64,000 nt of DNA from Microbacterium sp. zg-Y818 (lineage in GTDB: Bacteria; Actinomycetota; Actinomycetes; Actinomycetales; Microbacteriaceae). The notes below the pieces were generated by a model, which had not been told where the DNA came from, ran no database searches, and saw only the letters and a list, made by a program, of their open reading frames with translations. This document shows, piece by piece, positions 37,269-47,253 of the stretch. A program made the position numbers and the translations under genes. The stretch spans positions 434,001-498,000 of the forward strand of contig NZ_CP126741.1 in assembly GCF_030246905.1 (NCBI RefSeq), given 5' to 3'. How positions within the stretch are numbered: position 1 is the first letter of the stretch; each line of letters begins with the position of its first letter.

Positions 37269-38741
37269 TCAGTACGCCCCTCGGGGTCGTACGAGCACTG
37301 CCGCGGTGCGGCCCATGATGCGCAGGTCGGTCGCGAGGGACCAGTTCTCGACGTAATGCAGATCCAAGCGCACGCTCTGCTCCCAGGAGAGGTCGCTGCG
37401 TCCGCTGACCTGCCAGAGTCCCGTGATACCCGGCGGCACGTACAGCCGACGGAACACGGTGCCGTCGTAGTCGCGCACCTCACGAGGCAGCGGGGGGCGG
37501 GGTCCGACGACACTCATCTCCCCCATCAGCACGTTCCAGAACTGGGGCAGCTCGTCGAGCGAGAACCTGCGCAGCACCGCGCCCACCCGTGTGACGCGGG
37601 GGTCCTGCCGCAGCTTGAACAGCGGTCCGGCGCCCTCGTTGGCCGCGCTCAGGGCGTCGAGCTCGGATTCGGCCGTCGCGCTCATGGTCCGGAACTTGAT
37701 GATGTCGAATTCGCGCCCGTCGCGCCCGATCCGCCGCTGACGGAAGAACACGCCCCCCGGAGTGTCCAAAGCGATCAGCGCGGCGATGAGCGGTGTCACC
37801 ATCGCCACGGGGATGAGCGCGACGAGCGCGACGACCACGTCGAGTGCGCGCTTCGCGCGCATGCTCGAGTGGTCGAACCGGGGCAGGCTGACATGGGTCA
37901 ACGCGAGGCCCTCGGCACGTTCGAAAGAGATGCGGGAGACGGCGACGTCGGTCAGGCGCGTTGCCAGCACGAGGTCCGTCGCCGCCCCCTCGAGGCTCCA
38001 GCTGAGTCGGCGCACGAAGTCGGGATCATCGGTGCCGCCCGCGACGATCACGGTGTCGGCGCCGAGATCGCGGCAGATGCGCGCGGCATCCGCCGGTGAG
38101 CCGTGGACGGTATAGACCTGGCCGTCGACGGACAGCTCCGCCGTGCCCGGGTCGGAGATCGCCACCCCCACGATGTGGTGGTTGCCGCCGCTGCGAAGGG
38201 AGCGGACGACATGCTCGATCCCCGCCCGGTCGCCCACCACCAGCGTGCGGTGCGCCCGTGATTCGCCGGGTGCGCGCAGCCCGTGCGCGAGAGACGCCAG
38301 GCGCAGCACGGTGAGCGCGCCGACACCGACGGGAATGGTGAACAGGACGTGGGGAGAAAGCGCGGGCCCGCCCGTGAGGCCGGCCAGCACCGCCAGGGCG
38401 GTCAGCGCGATCGCCGCGGAGCGCAGCACCGGCAGCAGACCCAAATGCTGGCCGAGGCTGCGACGGCGGGACGCGCGCTGCAGCGGCACCAACGCCGCGA
38501 TCCACACCGCGGCGACGACCGCGCACCCGATCACGGACGCAGGCGCACCCTCGCCGGGCGCCGGCGACAGCGCCGGTGCGAACGCAGCGGCCATGGCCAC
38601 GCCGGCGATGACAGCGGCGTCCGCCGCCTCTGCGCACGTGCGGTGCCTGCGCAGTGAGGCCAGACGACGCTCGAGCGGCTCGGGTGTACACGGCGCGTTG
38701 ACGAGCGGCAGGTCCGCGCGCGCCCCGAGGACGGTGCTCAT
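37269..38741 (-). CDS. Second polyprenyl-phosphate sugar transferase
   Basis: 490 residues, the same architecture as the enzyme at 19794-21341: four N-terminal helices (about 40-165), a nucleotide-binding-like middle domain (TLVVGDRAGIEHVVRSL), then the catalytic domain with KRALDVVVALVALI, FFRQRRIGRDGREFDIIKFRTM, DELPQFWNVLMGEMSVVGPRP and [14 protein letters not shown]. It should load a sugar-1-phosphate on undecaprenyl phosphate. No other polysaccharide gene is adjacent, so it is an orphan priming enzyme, perhaps for a second polymer encoded elsewhere. ATG 38741 has only a weak site (GACCGAG). The upstream gap is unusually long and dyad-rich. Confidence 0.9.
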   Translation of the reverse strand: MSTVLGARADLPLVNAPCTPEPLERRLASLRRHRTCAEAADAAVIAGVAMAAAFAPALSPAPGEGAPASVIGCAVVAAVWIAALVPLQRASRRRSLGQHLGLLPVLRSAAIALTALAVLAGLTGGPALSPHVLFTIPVGVGALTVLRLASLAHGLRAPGESRAHRTLVVGDRAGIEHVVRSLRSGGNHHIVGVAISDPGTAELSVDGQVYTVHGSPADAARICRDLGADTVIVAGGTDDPDFVRRLSWSLEGAATDLVLATRLTDVAVSRISFERAEGLALTHVSLPRFDHSSMRAKRALDVVVALVALIPVAMVTPLIAALIALDTPGGVFFRQRRIGRDGREFDIIKFRTMSATAESELDALSAANEGAGPLFKLRQDPRVTRVGAVLRRFSLDELPQFWNVLMGEMSVVGPRPPLPREVRDYDGTVFRRLYVPPGITGLWQVSGRSDLSWEQSVRLDLHYVENWSLATDLRIMGRTAAVLVRPRGAY

Positions 38742-39064
38742 CGCTCGGTCTCGCGATGCGCTTCGATGTCGGGCAGTGTCGCGCACCACCTTCGAGCGAG
38801 CGCGCTCGTACAGAACCATGTCCCCATGACAGTTTCCCCAGTGTCCCCAAATGCGGGCGTGCCCGCGTCCCCAGTGTGCGCGCTGCGCACGTGTCCCCAG
38901 ATCGCCTGATTCCACGGCTTGATTCCCACATCGAGCCGTGTCTCCCGCCGACCCCTCGGCGTGCGCTCACCCCCTTTCGGTGGTCGGCGTGGGTTGAGTA
39001 TGGCACAGCGCACCCAACCAGGGGAAGGGAACGCTGGACGGTTTACGGGGACCCGGTATAAACA

Positions 39065-39100
39065 CGTTGTGCCGCGCACCGACCGGTGCACGGCACAACG
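39065..39100. promoter_or_regulatory. 36-bp near-perfect palindrome
   Basis: 17-base arms, CGTTGTGCCGCGCACCG and CGGTGCACGGCACAACG, separated by 2 bases and differing at one pair. The size and tight centre suit an operator for a dimeric regulator or a very stable cruciform. Confidence 0.6.
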
Positions 39101-39419
39101 CCCCCCACGGTGCACAGTGTCCCCAGATGCCCCCATGGTGTGACGGAGTCATCGGGCCCGGGACTCCCCAAATGCCTCAGGCCCTCGCCCATCGGCGGCC
39201 ATATTACACAGGTCTTCGCGGCGCCCGGCAGGAGAGAAGTCCCCCTTGCGCGGCACCCGCCCAAGCGATACTCCCGCGCATCGCCGACCCCGCTTCGCGC
39301 CCTCGGCGCGGGAGCATCAGCTAGCATGATCGTGCCTGCGCGTACACTCAGCTGCCCCCCCAAGCGGCGTTCTGGGCATGCTCCGTCCCCAACGGATCGT
39401 CCGGGAGTGCGCGGGCAAA

Positions 39420-39470
39420 GGGACCCTCTCGAGTAATTCAGTCCCCAAATGGCTGACTCGAGAGGGTCCC
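39420..39470. terminator. 15-bp inverted repeat, possible terminator
   Basis: GGGACCCTCTCGAGT (39420-39434) and its exact complement (39456-39470) enclose 21 bases containing one TCCCCA. There is no T tract. It could be a terminator, an attenuator, or a remnant of a small mobile element. Confidence 0.45.
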
Positions 39471-39643
39471 GCTTGGTATTTCCGGCTATTGATTCACCGA
39501 CACGCCACTCTCGACCCCCATAATCGTGTTATGGGGGTTACCATTTCGCGCTCGAGATTCCACTGATGCCACGCAGCGACATTCCGGTTCACGCGGCGTC
39601 GATTGCGGACGCCCGCCCGAAATCGACCGCGGGGAGCGCTGCC

Positions 39644-40879
39644 ATGGCGCATGCGGACGCCCGCGATTCTGCGCGGCGGCGGCTGGGCGGGTGGGTGCGG
39701 CGCGCCGGGCGCTCGCGGTCGGCGCGGATCGTCATCGGCCTGGTGGCGGTGCTGGTGTACTCCAGCTCCGGGGCGCCTTTGCCGTCGTACGCGGCCACAC
39801 CGGTGCCGGCGGAGGTCGTCGTCGCGCCGGTCGTCGGCGAGCGGCTGGGTGGCGCCCTCGTGCCGCTGTCGGCGAGGGATCGGGTGTCCGAATCTGCAGC
39901 CGAGCCCGCGCAGGCGGTGCTCTTCGTCCACGGCTGGCTCAGCACGTCACTGCCCGGCGCCGCCGACGACCAACCGGGAATCGCCCAGTCGCCTTTCGCG
40001 CACCCCGCCGCGGCCGTGCAGGCGACCGCCGTCGACGAGGTCACCCATTCGCTGCAGCAGAGCCTGGAGTCACTCCCCGGCACGACTTTGTACGCATTCG
40101 ACTACTCGCAGACCGCCGCCGCCTGGATCGGCGGCAGCGCCGTGGTCGACGGACTCGCCGCCTCGATCCGGCAGCTGGCGCTCGAGACCGGTGCGCCCGT
40201 CGACGTGGTCGCCCACTCGATGGGCGGGCTGGCTCTGCGCCACGCCGTGGCCGCGCACCCCGACCTCATCCCCATGATCGGGCAGGTCATCACGGTGGGG
40301 ACGCCCACCCAGGGTTCGGATGCCGCCACGCTGCTGGACATCGTGTCGGTGGCCACCGGCACCGTGATCGGGGCGGGGTCTGCGGGTCGCGCCCTGATCG
40401 TCCCGGCGCTGGTGGACCTGTGCAACCGGGATCTCGAAGCGGATGCCATGAACGGCTGCGGACTGCCGACCTGGCTGCGCACGTCGATCGCCAACACCGG
40501 CGAAGCAGGCCGTGCGCTGCATGCCGGCTCCGCGGAGCTGGCGAACATGCCCGACTGGCCCGCAGAGCTGGACGTGCACGCGATCGCCGGCGACGGCAGG
40601 CTGCGCGCCGGCGGACTCGTCGTCTCGGTGGGCGACGGCCTCGTCTCGCGGGAGTCGGCCACAGCCGAGGCGGACACCGCCTTCGTCGTGCGGTGCGAGG
40701 ACCGCGTCGCGCCGGGCGTGACCGGCGTCGGCGACCTGCTGGGCGGCAACGCCACGCTGTCGTTCGGCGGGGCCGGATGCGCCCACGACGAGCTGCTGCG
40801 CAACCCCGACGTCGTGGAGAACGTGCGCGCCGTCATCGCGGGGCTCGCGCCGTCACCGGCGAACCCGCGCCTGCCGTAG
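39644..40879 (+). CDS. Secreted alpha/beta-hydrolase (triacylglycerol lipase-like)
   Basis: 411 residues. A basic N-terminus and hydrophobic stretch IVIGLVAVLVYSSS (about 29-42) form a signal sequence. The hydrolase core has VLFVHGWLST (oxyanion loop), the nucleophile elbow DVVAHSMGGLALRH, ITVGTPTQGSDAATLL, the acid-region GDGLVSRES, and a late His in GCAHDELLRNPDV. Four or more cysteines suit an extracellular enzyme. This is the bacterial lipase/acyltransferase pattern; the substrate is not known. I chose ATG 39644 (GGGGAG 7 bases upstream); ATG 39566 in the same frame is an alternative. Confidence 0.83.
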   Translation: MAHADARDSARRRLGGWVRRAGRSRSARIVIGLVAVLVYSSSGAPLPSYAATPVPAEVVVAPVVGERLGGALVPLSARDRVSESAAEPAQAVLFVHGWLSTSLPGAADDQPGIAQSPFAHPAAAVQATAVDEVTHSLQQSLESLPGTTLYAFDYSQTAAAWIGGSAVVDGLAASIRQLALETGAPVDVVAHSMGGLALRHAVAAHPDLIPMIGQVITVGTPTQGSDAATLLDIVSVATGTVIGAGSAGRALIVPALVDLCNRDLEADAMNGCGLPTWLRTSIANTGEAGRALHAGSAELANMPDWPAELDVHAIAGDGRLRAGGLVVSVGDGLVSRESATAEADTAFVVRCEDRVAPGVTGVGDLLGGNATLSFGGAGCAHDELLRNPDVVENVRAVIAGLAPSPANPRLP

Positions 40880-40992
40880 TCGTGCCGCGCTCGCGGCATC
40901 CCTCGCCGCCTTCGACGGCCCTCCCCGTCCGGCGCCTGGGCCCGGATGCCGCGTTGCACGGGTCGCCCGCCGCCCCGATCTAAGATGGCGGC

Positions 40993-42840
<1,848 letters not shown>

Positions 42841-42846
<6 letters not shown>

Positions 42847-42872
42847 GTATTCGCGTCGCCGAATACTCACTC
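42841..42872. repeat. GAGTGAGTATTC inverted pair over the glmS stop
   Basis: GAGTGAGTATTC (42841-42852) and GAATACTCACTC (42861-42872) are exact complements with an 8-base loop. The first arm contains the glmS TGA. It may act as a terminator-like hairpin and belongs to a motif repeated at 34480 and 58877. Confidence 0.8.
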
Positions 42873-42880
42873 GCGAGCTC

Positions 42881-42909
42881 TTGACCGTATAAGTGGAAAC
42901 TTATACGGT
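42881..42909 (+). promoter_or_regulatory. Promoter and perfect palindromic operator of the arsR-like gene
   Basis: ACCGTATAAGT (42884-42894) and ACTTATACGGT (42899-42909) are perfect 11-bp arms around GGAA. TTGACC (42881-42886) and TTATAC (42901-42906) can serve as -35 and -10, so a bound repressor would cover the promoter. The ATG of the regulator is 6 bases beyond. Confidence 0.85.
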
Positions 42910-42915
42910 GGGCGC

Positions 42916-43311
42916 ATGCACCCGTTCGAGGTACTGGCCGACGCCGCACGGCGGCGCATGATCGAGGTGCTCGCCGAGGGCGAGCAGCCCGCCGGCGCGA
43001 TCGTCGACCTCGTCCGCAGCGAGTTCGGCATCTCCCAGCCGGCGGTCTCGCAGCACCTGCGCGTGCTGCGCGAGCACGGCTTCGCGACGGTGCGCGCCGA
43101 GGGGCCGCGCCGCATCTACGCCCTCGATCCGGCCGGCCCCGCCGCGGCCGAAGCGGCACTCGCGCGCCTGCGCGCCCCCTGGACCCAGCGATTCGACGCC
43201 CTCGGCACCGAGATCGCCCGCGGCAAGCGCACGCGCGCCGCCGCGAGGGCCAGCACGACGCAGGCGGCACCGCCGCGGCCTGCGCACCACCACCGGAAGG
43301 ATGCCTCATGA
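42916..43311 (+). CDS. ArsR-family transcriptional regulator
   Basis: 131 residues. A compact winged helix fills residues 1-85: FEVLADAARRRMIEVLAEGE, then the recognition helix ISQPAVSQHLRVLREHGFA and the wing VRAEGPRRIYALDP. No metal-binding cysteines are present, so it is not a metal sensor; this subgroup is usually paired with an AHSA1-type protein. The C-terminal tail is basic and low-complexity. The palindrome immediately upstream is the likely autoregulatory site. Its stop overlaps the start of the AHSA1 gene (ATGA). Confidence 0.9.
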   Translation: MHPFEVLADAARRRMIEVLAEGEQPAGAIVDLVRSEFGISQPAVSQHLRVLREHGFATVRAEGPRRIYALDPAGPAAAEAALARLRAPWTQRFDALGTEIARGKRTRAAARASTTQAAPPRPAHHHRKDAS

Positions 43312-43814
43312 CCATCGATTCCCCGCTGATCCAGCGCCACGGCGACGGCTATCGCGTCGTGTACGACGCGGTATACCCCACTGACATCGACGACCTGTGG
43401 TCCGCGGTCACCCAGCGCGACCGCCTCGCGCGGTGGATGGGGGACTACAGCGGCGACCTGCGCCTCGGCGGCACGTGGGAGGTCGCCGACGGCGACGGCG
43501 AAAGCACGTGGGGGCGCGGCGAGATCACCGCGTGCGATGCGCCCTACGGTTTCACGACGGTGTGGCACGCCGAGGGCGAGGAACCGACCGAGCTCGTGGT
43601 GCGCCTCGAGCCCGCGGCGACGGGGACCCGGCTCGTGCTCGCGCACACCGGCATCCAGTCGATCAGCTATGGAGCCGGGTGGCAGACCTACCTCGAGCGG
43701 CTCGCCGCGGTGGCCGCCGACCCCGACGCGGACCTCGGCGGCCCGGGGGCGTGGGACGCGCGGTACGCCGAGCTGAGCCCCGGCTACAGCGCGCGGTTCG
43801 CGGCGGCGATCTAG
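43308..43814 (+). CDS. SRPBCC / AHSA1-family protein
   Basis: 168 residues of the START-like fold with a helix-grip pocket. Typical blocks are VVYDAVYPTDIDDLWSAVTQ, RLARWMGDYSGDLRLGGTW, TACDAPYGFTTVWH, ELVVRLEPAATGTRLVLAHTG and the C-terminal long helix GAGWQTYLERLAAV. Members bind hydrophobic ligands; the ligand here is unknown. It is cotranscribed with the ArsR-like regulator, a common pairing in which the regulator controls both. Confidence 0.88.
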   Translation: MTIDSPLIQRHGDGYRVVYDAVYPTDIDDLWSAVTQRDRLARWMGDYSGDLRLGGTWEVADGDGESTWGRGEITACDAPYGFTTVWHAEGEEPTELVVRLEPAATGTRLVLAHTGIQSISYGAGWQTYLERLAAVAADPDADLGGPGAWDARYAELSPGYSARFAAAI

Positions 43815-43824
43815 CGGCCGCCAC

Positions 43825-43903
43825 CCCGCCGGAATTCCTGCTCCCGGGCGCATTCGGCCACCGGGCCGGCCGGGACGCAACCCGCGGCTTGAATTCCGGC
43901 GGG
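43825..43903. repeat. 13-bp inverted repeat after the AHSA1 gene
   Basis: CCCGCCGGAATTC (43825-43837) and its exact complement (43891-43903) are 53 bases apart. It could close as a long hairpin at the end of the regulator operon. Confidence 0.5.
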
Positions 43904-43967
43904 CGGGCGCGGGGTATCCTGTCGGATGCCGCGCCCCGACGGGGACCGGGGTGCGAGGGAGGTGGCT

Positions 43968-44345
43968 GTGATCGTCGGAATCGGCGTCGACCTCGTGGAC
44001 ATCCCGCGGTTCGAGCGGTCGCTCGAACGCACGCCGCGACTGGCTGAGCGGCTCTTCTCACCCGCGGAGCGGCTCCTGCCGCCGCGGTCTCTCGCTGCCC
44101 GCTACGCCGCCAAAGAGGCACTGATCAAGGCGCTGGGCGGGTCCGACGGCGTGCACTGGACCGAGATCGAGATCACCCCGGAGCCCTCGGGACGGCCGTG
44201 GTTCACCCTCACCGGATCGACAGCCGCGGTCGTCGCCGACCGCGGCATCACGACGCTGCACCTGTCGCTGTCGCACGACGCGGGACTGGCGACCGCCTAC
44301 GTCGTGGCCGAGTCCGCAGACCCGGACAGAGGAGATGCGCGATGA
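43968..44345 (+). CDS. acpS: Holo-[acyl-carrier-protein] synthase
   Basis: 125 residues. It transfers phosphopantetheine from CoA to acyl carrier protein. Conserved elements are GIGVDLVDIPRFE with the Mg-binding Asp, FSPAER, the RYAAKEALIKALG helix with the second metal Glu, and LSLSHDAGLATAYVV. GTG 43968 follows GAGGGAGG; upstream residues in frame are not family-like. It overlaps alr by 4 bases (ATGA), opening the acpS-alr-tsaE unit. Confidence 0.95.
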   Translation: MIVGIGVDLVDIPRFERSLERTPRLAERLFSPAERLLPPRSLAARYAAKEALIKALGGSDGVHWTEIEITPEPSGRPWFTLTGSTAAVVADRGITTLHLSLSHDAGLATAYVVAESADPDRGDAR

Positions 44346-45466
44346 ACGGGATGCCGGCCGGCACGCTTCGCGAGGCGGTCATCGACGTCGGCGCGATCGG
44401 CGCGAACGTCAAGCGCCTCAAGCGCCTCACCGGAGTGGAGATCCTCGCCGTCGTGAAGGCCGACGGCTACGGCCACGGCGCCGTGCGCAGCGCACACGCC
44501 GCGCTCGGCGCCGGGGCTACGCGTCTCGGGGTGGCCGACGTGACCGAGGCGCTGCACCTGCGGCGCGCGGGCATCCGGGCGCCGATCCTGGCCTGGTTGC
44601 ATGCCCCGGGTGCCTCGTTCGCCCAGCCGGCGTCGCACGGCATCGAGATCGGGGTGTCGCGGTTCGACCAGCTGCTCGCCGCGGCCGCTGCGGCGACGGC
44701 CGACCGGCCGGTCGCGGTGCACCTGAAGCTCGAGACCGGGCTCGGCCGCAACGGCGTCGCGCCGGCGGATTGGGCGACGGTCTTCGCGGAGGCGGCCCGC
44801 CTGGAGCGGCTCGGGAGGGTGCGGGTGGTCGGTCTCTTCAGCCACCTCTCCAACACCTCGGCTGCCGACGACCGCGCCGCCCTCGCGCGGTTCCTCGAGG
44901 GCGTGGCGCTGGCGGCATCGGCGGGGCTCACCCCCGAGGTGCGTCACATCGCCGCGACGGATGCCGCCATCGACCTGCCCGAGGCGCGCCTGGACTGCGT
45001 GCGCATCGGACTGGGCATGTACGGACTGTCGCCCTTCGAGGACCGCACCTCGGCCGACCTGGGACTGCGCCCCGCCATGACGCTGCGCGCGCCCGTCGTG
45101 GCGGTGCGGCGCGTCCCGGCGGGGCAGGGCGTCTCGTACGGATACTCCCACCGCACCGCAGCCGAGACGACCCTCGCGCTCGTCCCCCTCGGGTACGCCG
45201 ACGGGGTGCCGCGCGCGGCGTCGGCCCGGGGACCGGTGACCCTCGGCGGCCGCCGGTTCACCGTGGCCGGCCGCATCGCGATGGACCAGTTCGTCGTCGA
45301 CGTCGGCGACACCCCGGTGGCCGTCGGCGACGAGGTTGTGCTCTTCGGCGACCCCGCCCGCGGCGAGCCCGCCGCCGACGAGTGGGGCACGGCATCCGGA
45401 TCCATCAACTACGAGATCGTCACGCGCATCGGTTCGCGCGTGCCGCGCCGCGAGGTGACGGCGTGA
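44342..45466 (+). CDS. alr: Alanine racemase
   Basis: 374 residues. A PLP enzyme making D-alanine for peptidoglycan. The PLP lysine is in AVVKADGYGHGA, with LKLETGLGRNG, FSHLSNTSA, VRIGLGMYG, the catalytic tyrosine near GQGVSYGYSHR, LALVPLGYADGVPR, and AGRIAMDQFVVDV. The barrel and C-terminal beta domain are complete. ATG 44342 overlaps the acpS stop; the stop overlaps the GTG of tsaE. Confidence 0.96.
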   Translation: MNGMPAGTLREAVIDVGAIGANVKRLKRLTGVEILAVVKADGYGHGAVRSAHAALGAGATRLGVADVTEALHLRRAGIRAPILAWLHAPGASFAQPASHGIEIGVSRFDQLLAAAAAATADRPVAVHLKLETGLGRNGVAPADWATVFAEAARLERLGRVRVVGLFSHLSNTSAADDRAALARFLEGVALAASAGLTPEVRHIAATDAAIDLPEARLDCVRIGLGMYGLSPFEDRTSADLGLRPAMTLRAPVVAVRRVPAGQGVSYGYSHRTAAETTLALVPLGYADGVPRAASARGPVTLGGRRFTVAGRIAMDQFVVDVGDTPVAVGDEVVLFGDPARGEPAADEWGTASGSINYEIVTRIGSRVPRREVTA

Positions 45467-45966
45467 CCGGGTTGGACGCGTTCCTCGGCGAGCGGGAGAT
45501 CTCGTCGCCGGCCGACATGGAGGCCCTCGGCCGCGACTTCGGCCGCGCGCTGCGGGCGGGCGACCTCGTCGTGCTCACCGGAGCGCTGGGGGCGGGCAAG
45601 ACGACGCTGACCCGCGGCATCGCGGCGGGACTGGGCGTCCGCGGCCCCGTGCAGAGCCCCACTTTCGTCATTGCGCGCACCCACCCGTCGCTCGTCGACG
45701 GCCCCCCGCTCGTGCACGTCGACGCCTACCGGCTGGGCTCGGCGGCGGAGCTGGACGACCTCGACATCGACCTCGACGGGTCGGTCGTCATCGTCGAGTG
45801 GGGCCGCGACATGGTGCCGGGCCTGCGCGACACCTGGTGGGAGGCCGAGCTCGACCGCGAGTGGCACGGGCGCGGAGTCGACACCGCCTGCGGCACGGTC
45901 TCGCGCGCCACCGAGGAGCTCGACGCCGACACCCCGCGCCGGGTCGTCGTCTCCCGACGCCCGTGA
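45463..45966 (+). CDS. tsaE: tRNA t6A synthesis ATPase TsaE
   Basis: 167 residues. The P-loop is LTGALGAGKTTLTRGIA, followed by GPVQSPTFVIARTH, LVHVDAYRLGS and VVIVEWGRDM, the standard TsaE set. It binds the TsaB-TsaD complex and its ATPase activity drives rounds of t6A37 formation. GTG 45463 overlaps the alr stop (GTGA). A 36-base tandem repeat starts over its last codons. Confidence 0.95.
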   Translation: MTGLDAFLGEREISSPADMEALGRDFGRALRAGDLVVLTGALGAGKTTLTRGIAAGLGVRGPVQSPTFVIARTHPSLVDGPPLVHVDAYRLGSAAELDDLDIDLDGSVVIVEWGRDMVPGLRDTWWEAELDREWHGRGVDTACGTVSRATEELDADTPRRVVVSRRP

Positions 45967-46026
45967 GGGTGCCGGCGCAGGCGAGGATCCCGACGCCCGT
46001 GGGGATGCCGGCGCAAGGGAGGATGC
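45955..46026. repeat. 36-bp tandem duplication across the tsaE stop
   Basis: 45955-45990 and 45991-46026 match at 31 of 36 positions. The first copy includes the tsaE stop codon. It fills most of the gap to tsaB. Confidence 0.75.
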
Positions 46027-46054
46027 CGCGCGCACGCGCGGGTAGCCTGGAACG

Positions 46055-46729
46055 GTGATCCTCGGCATCGACACCTCGCTCGGCACGGCTCTGGCCGTCG
46101 TCGAGCTCGACGGGGTCGTGCGCGCGGCCGCCGCCAGCGCCAACCCGCTCGCGCACGCCGAGGTGATCGGCGACCTTCTCGAGCGCGTGCTCGGCGAGGC
46201 GACGCTGGGCCCCGTGGGCGCCACGACCGCCGCGCAGCCGATCGCCGTCACGCATGTGGCCGCGGGCATGGGGCCCGGGCCGTTCACAGGTCTGCGCGTC
46301 GGCATCGCCGCGGCGACCGCGTTCGCGCTGGCCCGGGGCGTGCCGGTGATCCCCGTCGCCAGCCATGACGCCGTTGCGCTCGAGGTGCTGCTGGCCGACG
46401 CGATCGCGGGGGAGGAGACCCCGCGATTCGCCGTCGTCACCGACGCCCGCCGCCGCGAGTTCGCCTACTCGGTCTACGACGGTCTCGACGACGACGGGCT
46501 GCCGGTGCGCACGGCGGGCCCCGCCCTCGTGCCGCGCGATGACCTCGACGCACGCCTGGGCGAGCTCGGCGCCCGCCGCCACGACGCTGCGGCCGTGCCC
46601 GCGCAGATGCTCGCCCTCGTCGCCGCCCGCGCGATCGCGGCGGGCCGCGAGGTCGCGGGATCGGAGCCGCTGTACCTGCGCTCGCCGGACGTGTCGGTGC
46701 CGGCGCCGCGCAAGAAGGTCGGCGCATGA
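46055..46729 (+). CDS. tsaB: tRNA t6A complex subunit TsaB
   Basis: 224 residues. An inactive ASKHA paralogue of TsaD that scaffolds the t6A complex. It has [45 protein letters not shown] and [19 protein letters not shown] 46055 has TAGCCT 6 bases upstream, so it may have its own leaderless promoter besides read-through from tsaE. Its stop overlaps rimI (ATGA). Confidence 0.94.
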   Translation: MILGIDTSLGTALAVVELDGVVRAAAASANPLAHAEVIGDLLERVLGEATLGPVGATTAAQPIAVTHVAAGMGPGPFTGLRVGIAAATAFALARGVPVIPVASHDAVALEVLLADAIAGEETPRFAVVTDARRREFAYSVYDGLDDDGLPVRTAGPALVPRDDLDARLGELGARRHDAAAVPAQMLALVAARAIAAGREVAGSEPLYLRSPDVSVPAPRKKVGA

Positions 46730-47253
46730 CCCTGCGCGCGGCCCACGTCGACGACCTCGACGCGATCATGGCGCTCGAGCGCGCGTCGTTTCCCACCGAC
46801 GCCTGGAGCGAGACGCTGATGCGCGGCGAGCTCGCCTCGCCGCACAGTCGCTACTTCGCGCTCGAAGAGCAAGGCCGCCTCGTCGGCTATGCGGGGCTGC
46901 GCGCCCCCGACGGGGCGAAGGATGCCGACGTGCAGACCATCGCGATCGCCGAGGACGCCCGGGGGCGCGGATACGGCAGGGCGCTCCTGCGGGCTCTGCT
47001 GGACGAGGCGGTGACGCGTCGCGTCGCCGAGGTCTTCCTCGAGGTGCGGGCGGACAACCCCACGGCCCAGGCGCTGTACGTCTCGGAGGGCTTCACCGAG
47101 CTCGGCCGGCGGCCCGCGTACTACCAGCCCGACGGTGTGGACGCCGTTGTGATGCGACTGGACCTGCGGGCCTGGGCCGCCACCGGCGCCGCGACCGACC
47201 CGTCCGCAGCCGCCGCCCCCGCCCCTGCCGACCCCGAAAGGGACCACTCGTGA
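46726..47253 (+). CDS. rimI: Ribosomal-protein N-acetyltransferase RimI
   Basis: 175 residues, GNAT fold. The acetyl-CoA pyrophosphate loop is [17 protein letters not shown], preceded by DVQTIAIA and followed by [19 protein letters not shown] and GRRPAYY. RimI acetylates the N-terminus of ribosomal S18 in enterobacteria; broader substrates are likely in actinobacteria. A low-complexity Ala/Pro tail closes it. It lies between tsaB and tsaD with 4-base overlaps on both sides, the usual order. Confidence 0.93.
   Translation: MTLRAAHVDDLDAIMALERASFPTDAWSETLMRGELASPHSRYFALEEQGRLVGYAGLRAPDGAKDADVQTIAIAEDARGRGYGRALLRALLDEAVTRRVAEVFLEVRADNPTAQALYVSEGFTELGRRPAYYQPDGVDAVVMRLDLRAWAATGAATDPSAAAAPAPADPERDHS

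Larger units (their letters stand above)
38742..39565. other. Long intergenic region with repeated TCCCCA and dyads
   Basis: 824 bases between divergent genes, no credible frame. Nine TCCCCA hexamers start at 38821, 38835, 38844, 38868, 38894, 39120, 39165, 39386 and 39442. Two short palindromes lie between the first five: GCGGGC/GCCCGC (38853-38866) and GTGCGC/GCGCAC (38876-38890). Two larger dyads lie at 39065-39100 and 39420-39470. This looks like a dense regulatory region for the sugar transferase gene. Confidence 0.7.

Noticed and set aside
36827..37318. 163-codon plus-strand frame in the gap after coaA
   Set aside because: No ribosome site, Arg-rich composition, and it runs into the opposite-strand sugar transferase gene.
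40880..40992. glmS ribozyme upstream of glmS
   Set aside because: The predicted transcript starts about at the ATG, and no ribozyme-like fold or sequence is visible.
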